Below are positions 11,611 through 27,113 of a stretch of DNA of 64,000 nt, one piece after another. The notes beneath the pieces are model-generated. The model was given only the letters and a program-made list of their open reading frames with translations, searched no databases and was not told the DNA's origin. Within the stretch, counting starts at the first letter, position 1. Each line of letters starts with the position of its first letter. The stretch spans positions 9,564,675 through 9,628,674 of the forward strand of contig NC_087078.1 of the NCBI RefSeq assembly GCF_026151205.1. The letters are read 5' to 3'. The DNA is from Bolinopsis microptera. Its lineage: Eukaryota > Ctenophora > Tentaculata > Lobata > Bolinopsidae. The position numbers were made by a program, and so were the translations under genes.

Positions 11611-13488
11611 GCAGTTTCTTTGCACTATAGTCCTCCTGTGCGTGATGCCCGTGAAGATGCCCACTTCTAAACCTAACCTCTCAATAGGTTCAATTTAGCT
11701 GGTAGGTTCATACATAGATAAATTTTAAGATTATGAGGGGGAGGGAGAAGTATTGCTTTTGCAAAATCTGGGAGACAATTTGCTAATTGGATTTTATGAC
11801 AGTGTTCGGAAAAAGTAAAACGAAAAATTCTGTGATATCAAATTCTCAAATTATGACGCTTCATCAACAAATTCTTGACAGATTCTTAATTTACTTTGAA
11901 CGTTTTTGATTGCATGTAAACATTAATTAGCAGTTTATATTACATTATATTTATAAGTAGCCTCATAATCGGTCTTATCGACCATTGAAGAGAAATCACC
12001 AATCAATATGTACAAACATTTTAACAATAACAATTACATGAAATTGTACGATAAAGCAGGTAAACTTAAAAGTTAAAACCGATACGGCAACAGTATTTTG
12101 CTTTTTGCCAGCGTAACATCAACGTTTTATTGCAATTTTCACCAAATCACAACAGTGAAAGCAGTATTAATGACATTCTCACTTTTCAGAACTAAGTGCC
12201 TAATATAATTAAGATATAACATCTGAACAGTTTTATTCCTGTTCCATATGATCGAGGATAGTCAGGGCTACAAAACCTGACCAAGTTTAGCTCAATCCAG
12301 TACTGCGCGTTCGAGATATGAGGTTAAATATACCAAAAATAGGGGTTTTCTGGTGTGACATCATTGTAAATTTTTTGGAGTATAACCTCAATATCTCACA
12401 AACTATCCATTTGTGGTCTTTCTGAGTTACACTATCTGTTTCCTCTGGCAATTTCGGTTCAGAGTCAATTAAGTTTGAAACAAAATCTCAGTAAATGTGA
12501 AAGTTCTGAGGATGTCAAGTTTGTAACAAGCGCGCGCGCGCGCGCGCGCGCGCACACACATATGACCTCATATCTTCCACATTTAATGATTTTTCATGGA
12601 AATTCTTTCACCATCTTGTAGCACTCATGTGCTGAGTAGGATAGCATTCTAATCATGTCTTTAAAAGCTTTAGATAGATACTGAGGAAGAAAATTCATGC
12701 TTGTAACAAGCGCGCGCGCGCGCGCGCGCGCGCATGGCCCATACTATATGATCAATGGACGGGAGGATTAAAGTACTTTCATACACACCAGCATGCTCAT
12801 TGATGGCTTAAAATGAAGCTAAGACATACTCCTATCAGATCCACCATAAGTTAGATACCATAATAATCATTAAATGTGTCTAAAATGAGGAAGCTTTGAC
12901 AAGTGCGAGTGGTTTTGGCAAATTTTGGTATAAAATGGGCCCTGAGATCATATTTTTCTCATTAAAATCACATATATCACGTATATTTATGTGTGTTGGG
13001 TGTATCCTCATTGGTATCAACCATTTCAATCATCAAGAGCAGCTTTCCTGATTCTTTATCTCATGAAAATGGGCAAAAAAGCTCATAAATAGTCCAAAAC
13101 CGGTCATTTTCGCCGCTTTAATAACCTCATTCCTGGCACCCAGAACACTTTGGGTACTCAAAACATAATTTTTCGGATACTTCAGACCCCTAACTAGCAC
13201 ATGGAGCCAGAAAGAACAGCATGTAGAGACTTTTAAATTTCCATGGTTGGGAACCCAATGTCACACTATTCGTTCATTAATCCTGCTTTCACTGACAAGT
13301 TCACTATAATCAAAAGTACTGTCTGTTCTGTCAGGATGATAGTTCAGATTTTCAACAAATCAGCACTGATCTCAGCATGATTGACCCAAGTCATAATTTC
13401 CTAAAGATACTCCAATCGTATATCATTAAAGGCGATTAATAATTACGGGATGGTCAGCCCAGGATCACAATGATCTGGATGAGTGCTC
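11611..13488. other. Intergenic/3' flank with two (CG)n tracts
   Basis: No gene found. Two alternating CG tracts of about 24 bp lie at 12531-12554 and 12710-12734. Both are preceded by the same word, TGTAACAAG, so they look like copies of one ~180-bp repeat unit. Words such as GAGATATGAGGTTA recur in both orientations between 12310 and 12590. The last part is the likely 3' UTR of the homeobox gene. Confidence 0.55.
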
Positions 13489-19791
<6,303 letters not shown>

Positions 19792-19905
19792 ATCCGGGAT
19801 TTATACAGGGCAACTGGTTGTTATGGCAACTGGTGGGTTTAATGTTCAACGAAACAAGGATATTGAGCTCGAGAAATAAATTGCTTAAGCGCGGTCGTTA
19901 GGGAG

Positions 19906-20079
19906 TATTTATATAATGCAGAGTTAAGGGTGAGTAGACATCGTGTTGGTGCTCATTTCAGTAACTCTTGACAGCAAGTTAAACTCCCCAGCCAGGTGAC
20001 TGGGATAGATCACGTGGGCGCATTTACCGGACCAATCAGAGCGCAGTAGCGGTCACGTGGTACACCCCAGGTACCCAAT
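19906..20079 (-). promoter_or_regulatory. Homeobox gene core promoter: TATA box and duplicated E-box/CCAAT module
   Basis: The minus strand carries TATATAAATA at 19915-19906, which would place transcription start near 19880 and give a 5' UTR of about 90 bp. Upstream, CACGTG (20011-20016) and CCAAT (20032-20036) are repeated as CACGTG (20054-20059) and CCAAT (20075-20079). The internal spacing is 21 bp in both copies and the modules are 43 bp apart. The local sequence is richer in GC than its surroundings. Confidence 0.65.
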
Positions 20080-20798
20080 CAGCGCGCAGCTGTGGTGGTT
20101 TAAGTGTTTACCTGTTTAGATGGTCGGGGGAAGGTTCCCTTTCGTTTAAACGCTTCTGCGAGCAGCTTTAGCGGTGGTACAATTCTAAATACCTTCAATG
20201 GCATACTGTTAGCATGAAATCATGTTCCTGCAGTCTCATTGGTGGAGCTGCTACACGAGACAGCTTCGACGCTGATTGATCTTTAACTCGTAAATTGCTA
20301 CTCAGGTGCCGTTGATAAACGGAGCGAGTATTTGTTTTACAACATTATCCTTTTTCGGTAAAATTACTGGACAAAATCACAGTCATTTAGTCGTATGGTT
20401 ATTTATAATCATATGAATTTCAACGGTATGGTTTTGATAAAGCTTTAAATATTCCGGTTTAAAGACCAGCGCTAATTACGTTCCAGTATCACCCGGCGAG
20501 CCATTTCCTCAAGCTTATAATATGTAATGTCAACTATTAAACTCAAGTTTTGTCGAATTTGAGCACCAACAATTACGAGCAAGTTAAAGGGATAAAAGTA
20601 ACGTCAGATTGTAATAAACCTGAAAATTTTCTTTCAGTTTCACGAGAAAGAATTGCATTATAATCATTGCATTACTTTAAACATGTCAAAAAGCTATATA
20701 AATTCAAATTATTCGCGCATCTAATCTTGAAATTATGTTTCAGAAACAACTAAAGAATTAAATCGTTATGAATGCATATAGTTATTAGGCATTTTTTT
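20080..20798. other. Upstream flank of the homeobox gene
   Basis: Non-coding as far as I can see. It may hold further regulatory sequence for the homeobox gene. No repeats or exons were recognised. Confidence 0.4.
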
Positions 20799-21262
20799 GG
20801 GTAGAGTGGACCGCTGCCAGTGTCTCTCTTTCCCAAACAAAAGGAAATGATATTAATTTGAATGACCGTCCGCAAATGAAAAATGATAACGAAAGTGAAA
20901 TCGGTCGCTCGCTTTTCCCATTCATTCACGGCTTACGAATTGTAAAAAGTTTCGATTAATTGCATCAATCACATGCTGTAAAAATCTTTTTGCGTTGCTT
21001 TAGGGTCGATACCTAGTATTTCGGGATAAGGGTGGTAGTTAGTGTCCAATTAGCTGATGTTTATTGAATTGTTATTGCCGAGTACAGCTGCCTTTGGGTA
21101 GTTCTTCTTAATTTATTACAATTGTAAATGAATGGGAAAAGCGAGCGACCGATTTCATTCTTGGTATCATTTTGCATTTGCGGAGGGTCATTCGAATTAA
21201 CATCGCATCATTTCCTTTTGTTTGGGAAAGAGAGACACATGCAGCGGTCCACTTTACCCAAT
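20799..21262. mobile_element. Foldback element with ~145-bp terminal inverted repeats
   Basis: The left arm (about 20799-20945) starts GGGTAGAGTGGACCGC and contains CTCTTTCCCAAACAAAAGG and CGGTCGCTCGCTTTTCCC. The right arm (about 21118-21262) is its reverse complement with few mismatches, ending GCGGTCCACTTTACCC. The interior is about 170 bp of non-coding DNA. A solo end lies at 10003-10085. The open frame 21172-21387 is only arm sequence plus flank. Confidence 0.8.
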
Positions 21263-21901
21263 TATGGGTTTTGGTCAAATATCATCTCTTTTTGATTAAT
21301 GTCAAGGTGCTTTACAAAGTCGAAATACAAACTGATAACTTCATTAATAAGGAGGTTATTTCAACGATTTCGAAATTTTATCTTTGAAAATATTTCTTTG
21401 TGTTTAGGTTAGCATATTTGTCGATCACTGACTGAATATGCCACTTTATACTTATTCAAGTTGTCATTAAATTCATGTATAATGCCATTTAACTTTCGTG
21501 CCCTAGACACCCTTAGATGTCTAACTCAATTTTAACCTGGTTTTACTTTTTAAGGCACCTGAATATGGTGATTTTGGGTTTTTACCGAATTTCGTATAAC
21601 AGTACTGGCGCGTATTTTGCGCAAATTTCTTAAAAACCTAACTATTTCGTATTCCTGTCATTTTTGACATTGTATTACAATGTTTTGTACTTAAAATATA
21701 CCTGCTGAACGACTTCCGATGAGTCTTAATACCTGGGAAAACAGTGAAGGAGGTATAATATAGTATTTGGAAAAGCAAAAAGTATAGTTAGTTTTTATCA
21801 CATCAAAAAATATCCATCCAACAAATCAGATCAAAATTTCTCACCCAAATCTTTGCAATTTTGCGTGCAAAAAAGAATCTCCCATTTGTATTTCCAGTAG
21901 G

Positions 21902-21993
21902 AGGTGTCGTCTCTTCGTTTGTCGAAAACCTATCGGAAGCCATTCAGGACAGGGTTCTCCGAGCTTTGTTTGCGTCCAGGGATAAACTGAAGG
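21902..21993 (+). CDS. Orphan internal exon of an unidentified gene
   Basis: An acceptor with a good context (TTTGTATTTCCAG|TA) opens an exon of about 30 codons: GGVVSSFVENLSEAIQDRVL, then RALFASRDKLK. It ends at AAG|GTTGGT. It enters in phase 1 and leaves in phase 0. The composition is protein-like (amphipathic helix), but I do not recognise the family. A possible next exon begins after TTTTGTTTTCAG at 22205 (RLGNAVMLEP...). The LINE insertion follows immediately, so the host gene may be interrupted or continue beyond it. Confidence 0.4.
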
Positions 21994-22017
21994 TTGGTTG
22001 CCATTGTGGATTGCGAT

Positions 22018-22078
22018 AACAAGGAATACAAGGAATACAAGGAATACAAGGAATACAAGGAATACAAGGAATACAAAT
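22018..22078. repeat. 9-bp repeat GGAATACAA, ~6 copies
   Basis: A short tandem array. It lies about 235 bp past the LINE stop codon in LINE orientation, so it could be the simple-repeat tail of the LINE 3' end. It is also 25 bp from the donor of the orphan exon. Confidence 0.75.
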
Positions 22079-22312
22079 TTAAAATCTTGAGCTACAATAG
22101 TAACTGTTAAGATAATAACAATATCATAAGATTTGAATTTATTATATTAATATAACTTAACTAAAGTGAAAAATAAAGATTTGACATAGAATATTTTGTT
22201 TTCAGTCGCCTTGGTAATGCTGTAATGCTTGAGCCAGGTCACTTTGCAGTTTGCACTCGTCGTTGCGCGAAAAGAAACAAAAGCGGGTACAGTGATTTTC
22301 AGTGTTCACTGT

Positions 22313-25300
22313 TCATGTACTGGCCAGAGAGTCAACAAATTTTTTGCGGTTGTTAAAACACGTAGTGGCAAACCTAGCAACGACTCTCGTGAGGTGGACT
22401 TGACTTTCGTTCGTGATAAGTTCAATGATTTCACTGTTGTTGCTGATGAATTTGAGGACGTTTGCTCCAGGGATGACAGCGTGAACAGAATAAGATGTCG
22501 CAGACGGTTTGATTGGATTTGATATGAGTGACTGGATCTTGTCTAGGACTTTTCGCCTCGATGCAGCGTTAAGATCACAATGGTTAAGGAAGTGATCTTC
22601 ATTCTCAATAATACCAGAACCTAAGACTATATTGCACCAGGAGCATATTCGCTCGTCACGAGGAGTTTGATTATATCGGCCAAGTTCAATTTCGAGTCGA
22701 TGTGCACTGATCCGCAGTCTTGTGATATTAGCACGGTCTGCATATTTAATGACACTATCTAGGTAATACTCTTTGTTAAATTTGGATTTTAGGTCACGAT
22801 AGAATTCTAATTTCCGAGAAGTGTTGATACAGGACCCCCAATATTCTCTAAAGTTACATTTCAAGGTTTTAGTAATGACGTGTGGTGTGAATATTTTACT
22901 CCCGATGGGTTGTGTTGATTGAGGAGGAATTCGTTTCTTGAAACCGTTGTGAATAAGAAAGTCCTCTTTTGGTGGTTTTGCGATACTCGGGTTTTTTTCG
23001 AAAAGTAACTTGGAGTGATTGTTTTTGAGTGTGCGGTAGGCTGTGACATGATCGGTAGAGAAACATGGGTCTAGCGCGAGGACAGGCTCCAAACCCCTGT
23101 ACCAGTCCAATTTCATGTTCATCTGTTCTTTGAAAGCTAAGGAGACAAGGGAGTTATCTTTGAGATTTTTCAAACGTTGGCTATATTTGAGAGTGAGGTT
23201 AATACATTCATAGATTAATGGGTAGCGGCCTGACTCACCCCAGACGCCTGCGTTGCTGGCTTTACGATTTACCCCCAGTGACCATTTAAGAAAGTGAAGG
23301 TGAACTTTTTCGCTGTTCAGAAGGCTAACTTTCTTGAGGATACTAGTTTGAAATTTTGTTTTTGTGTCGGCATCCATATTGAGATCGACTTGTTTTGTTA
23401 TGTGTTTTATGATAGCCATGTTAGGTGTGTAAATAGGCGCTCCGTAAAGAACGATAGGTTTAATAAGACCATCAAAGAGTGTTGTTAGAGAGCGGAATGA
23501 TAATTTGGATTTGTTTACTGAGCTTTTCATGGCATAAAGTGCACGCATGGCTTTCTTTTTGAGCTCAGTTCGGGCATTTGTGAATGTGCCGGATTTGTGT
23601 ATTTCCATTCCTAGATAGCAGTATGACTCGACTTCTTCTAACAAGTGATCACCAATTTTGAGGGGAACCGGCTGATAAGTATCAAAACGGGCATTAAATT
23701 TCATGAGTTTAGTTTTATCTGCATTAATTTCGACGCCCCATTCCAAGCAGAAATTGTTCAAAGCATCGAGTTGCTTTTGGAGGGTTTTGGGGTCCAGTGC
23801 CAAGAGTATCAGATCATCTGCCCATAGTAAGTGACTGATAAGTTGGTTCATTAGTTTCGGACAGTTATCATATTCTAGTCGAGGGGAAAGATCTCTGATG
23901 TATATCTTAAATAGATCAGGGGAAAGTGGATGACCCTGTTCAGTTCCTTTATTGATATCAAATTTTTCGCTGACAAATCCAGATAGTTTTATCTGGCCAG
24001 TGGAATTTTTATACATATGTTAAAGAACATTAAATGTTTTGCCAGTGATACCTAGTTTAGCTAATTTTAAGAAAAGAGCTTCACGGCAAACAGAGTCGAA
24101 GGCCTTCCGGAAGTCCACAAAAACAGCATAGACGGGAACCTTGAGCTTTTTGTATTTAGACGTAATTGTGTTGAGTGTGAGTATGTGGTCATATGTTTGA
24201 GCTCCTTTAGCGAAGCCAAGTTGATTTATGGGGTCCGGGTTGTATTCATTTTTGAACTTGATTATCCTGTTTAACATGATGGTCGAAAATAATTTTCCGA
24301 TTGTACTACTCACAGCAACTGCTCTGTAATTGTCTGGATTATCTTTGTCGCCTTTTTTGTGTAGGGGTGTAATAATGCTGTTGTTCCATGGGTAAGTTCC
24401 AGTGTCCAAACAGCGGTTAAAGACTTTGCAAAGGAGTTGTGTGTTTGTTGTGGACAAGGTCTTCAGTATTTCATTACATATCATATCCTCCGAGGAACTT
24501 TTGCCGTTTTTGAGTGAAGAGATCGCAGTAGATATTTCGTCCACAGAGATCTGGCCATTGAGTATTGATTGTGCAGGGGATGGTTGGAAATTATTGTTAA
24601 TAGCCTCTGCATTTTGAAGCATTTTTTCCTTATTCTCTACAGTTATGGTGCTATGTGCATTGGCATAAAGTTTACCAAAGAATTTTTGAAAGTTGTCCAT
24701 GTCATGGCAATCAAATTTGTCAACTCTTCCTTTAAATTTTTTCAGTTTTTTGAATTGTTTCCAGTTTAGAATTTTACCAGATTCAATATCTGTATTCAGT
24801 TTGTCAAGATATTTGTTTTTTGTACGGTCAATTAAACTTTTGTACGTATTTTTTACCTGGTAAAAATTTTTTCGAAGATAATCGCTATTGGGGAAATCAG
24901 AAACAATTTGAGCTGCACGAGTACAAGATATTTTAGCTTCTCTGGTGGCTTGTGTGAACCAGGGTTGTTTATTTATTGATCCCTTTTTGGTTATTTTGGG
25001 ATGTTTGGTCTTTTGGAGACATTTGTCTGCTATTTTGTTCAAGTGTACTGTGATATCTTCGTTTAATTTGTATGTACCTATGAGATCTTCGGGATAATCT
25101 GTTTCTAAGAGGCTTTTGGAACATTCTTCCACAAGTGGGTCCATCATTGTATCCCGTAAGCTTGAAAGGCTATCAGGAGTTATTTTGTAACGAAGTGGGG
25201 CTCGAGCGTAAGTTTCATGGAGTGCCTTTGTGTTTACAAGAGTGTTGGAAGGAGAGAAGTTGAGTGCCAGGAGTAGTGGTTTATGATCAGAAAAGCAAGT

Positions 25301-25975
25301 GAACGGCTGGATTGTCATATGACTTAGATACTTACTGCAGTTTGGGGATATAATAAAGTAGTCAACAACGCTGGCACCGCTGGTCTGAATACAAGTGAAG
25401 TCACCATATGAGTCTCCTAAAGTTCTCCCATTGAGAATATGGAGTTCATTATTGACAAGCATTTCTAGAAAGGGTCTTTTGTAATTGTTCGACTTTTTGT
25501 CCTTTGAGTTCCTGGTTGGAAGTTCTTGTGGAGTGTAGTCTTCTGGCAGGGGAATGAAGCTCTCGTAGCCACATTTGTCCTCTTTGATAAAGTCGATGTC
25601 ATGGCCGATACGCGAGTTGAAGTCACCACAAGTAATGACATCACCTTTACTTAAAAGAACATTGAGAAATTGGTCCAGTTCACGGATGGTGTCAAAGCCC
25701 GAAATATTTGAGTTTTTAGAGGAAGTGTTAGCTGGCTTAATGTATGAGTTAACAATGAATATATCATTATCTACGCCAAAGTAATTTTTGTCAAGTTTAC
25801 AGGCAACAACATCTTCAATTGTGGATTTTTCAAGTTTAACGCCTTTGGATATTTCGTTTTGGACCATTATGCATACGCCACCATGTTTTTTTTTGATCTC
25901 CATACTGGCACTGCTGTCCTATATGTACTCAATACTCATGTCCTGTGATGTGATCGACAGTGTGTTAGGGTACGG
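22313..25975 (-). mobile_element. APE-type LINE retrotransposon (endonuclease + reverse transcriptase), one in-frame stop
   Basis: An open frame runs from 25903 to 22313, broken only by TAA at 24022-24020. The same frame resumes at once, giving about 1,196 codons in total. The first part has the end of an AP-like endonuclease (GDFNSR near residue 95, SDHKPL near residue 205). Reverse transcriptase blocks follow: HKKGDKDNPDNYRAVAVSS, NQLGFAKGAQTYDH and FVDFRKAFDSV. After the stop come GTEQGHPLSPDLF, the catalytic block LLWADDLILLA (WADD in place of the usual F/YADD) and KTKLMKF. A zinc-knuckle-like segment (CSWC ... HFLNHC) lies near the C terminus. The endonuclease N terminus is missing or degraded upstream of 25903, where reading back meets TAGs near 25922 and 25973. 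A 5'-truncated, recently inserted copy is likely. The clade was not determined. Confidence 0.88.
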
Positions 25976-26089
25976 CTAGCACGATCCTGTCCTCAACTAG
26001 TCAATCACGTATCGATGGATCAGATCTTAAGGGATCACATCAGCATTAGAACGTCACGAGATACCCGTGAGCTTGTGAAATACGAATGT

Positions 26090-26205
26090 GAACCGAAATT
26101 ACAATATGATCCGAAATTCGGACAGACGTCGCCAACTCCTGTCCGACAGCGACATCTGTCCGAAATTCCTAATGCAGCTGTCGGACAGATGTCGCCCAAT
26201 CTAGC
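26090..26205. mobile_element. Copy of the CGACATCTGTCCGACAG MITE family
   Basis: GTCCGACAGCGACATCTGTC is followed 14 bp later by the inverted CTGTCGGACAGATGTCGCCC. These are the two ends of the 654-1026 element brought together with almost no interior. Confidence 0.6.
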
Positions 26206-26689
26206 CTGTCACGTGACCAAAACGGTTTTTTCACATATAATAACTCTCCAGTGAAGCATTTTTACCCTACGTCATGGGGGGTGATCCGGAATCAGCGTCC
26301 AAAAATACACCGAAATAGATGGGCCTTTCACAAAAATTTTCTTAAAATTTGGGCGAGCGATTTAGTAGGAGCGGAAATATTTATGTAATGATATCATTTT
26401 ATTTTAGTTTTGACAAGTAGTATTGTATAGTTCTCTGTATGTTTTGTAATTAAAGTTACAACAAGTTCAAAGTCAAGATTGCCAAAATGATTGAAATATA
26501 ATTAATACAATTATCGTGTCCTACGCCCTCGTGTCTTCCTTTGATCAGATTTAGCAGTTGCCAACAATTTCATATTCTTATCCAAGCTTAAATTCAATTT
26601 GTTTCTATCTTGCAGATTTTTACAATTTGATAGACATCATAACTATATGTACTAAAATAATAACACCATCAAGATCAATACACGAAGTG
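26206..26689. other. Intergenic, nothing recognised
   Basis: AT-rich spacer between two small elements. No exon, array or promoter was supported. Confidence 0.4.
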
Positions 26690-26856
26690 TTAAGCCGTAG
26701 AACATACATATTACATTACACTGGATCGGCTTACACAGTGTAATTTCCTCCAGCCTGCGCCGCGCGCCTATATAAACGTATGCGGCGAAGACTGGAGGAA
26801 ATTACACGGTGTAAGCTCGCTCCAGTGTAATGTAATATGTATGAACTACGGCTTAA
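26690..26856. mobile_element. Palindromic MITE flanked by TTAA
   Basis: TTAA at 26690-26693 and TTAA at 26853-26856 bracket a 159-bp element. Its arms of about 65 bp (GCCGTAGAACATACATATTA on the left, the inverted copy on the right) pair around a GC-rich centre containing CGCCGCGCGCC and TATATAAAC. A TTAA target duplication with palindromic ends is typical of piggyBac-type non-autonomous elements (class inferred). Confidence 0.7.
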
Positions 26857-27005
26857 CTGTGACATAGCAAAATAATTCGCTATACAACTTTAGTTTCTAC
26901 TGCGCACAGTTTCTTGTTATAGAATATGGATACACTTGAAAAGGACATTTAGTTCTTAATTCTTATATTAGTTGACATGTGTATTATTATCGTTTGTCTT
27001 TTAAT

Positions 27006-27011
27006 TTTATT
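27006..27011 (-). promoter_or_regulatory. Candidate polyadenylation signal of the GPCR gene
   Basis: AATAAA on the minus strand about 105 bp after the GPCR stop codon. Confidence 0.45.
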
Positions 27012-27113
27012 AGGCGATGTCATGTTAAAATGAAAATCACAGTGACCGACAAACAAAGGGTCATCCAAATTTAATTTTATCTTCTGTTTCAGTGTGTCAA
27101 GTTCAACCACTAT

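Noticed and set aside
22229-25979. Several plus-strand ORFs across the LINE
   Set aside because: Antisense shadows of the endonuclease/RT frame.
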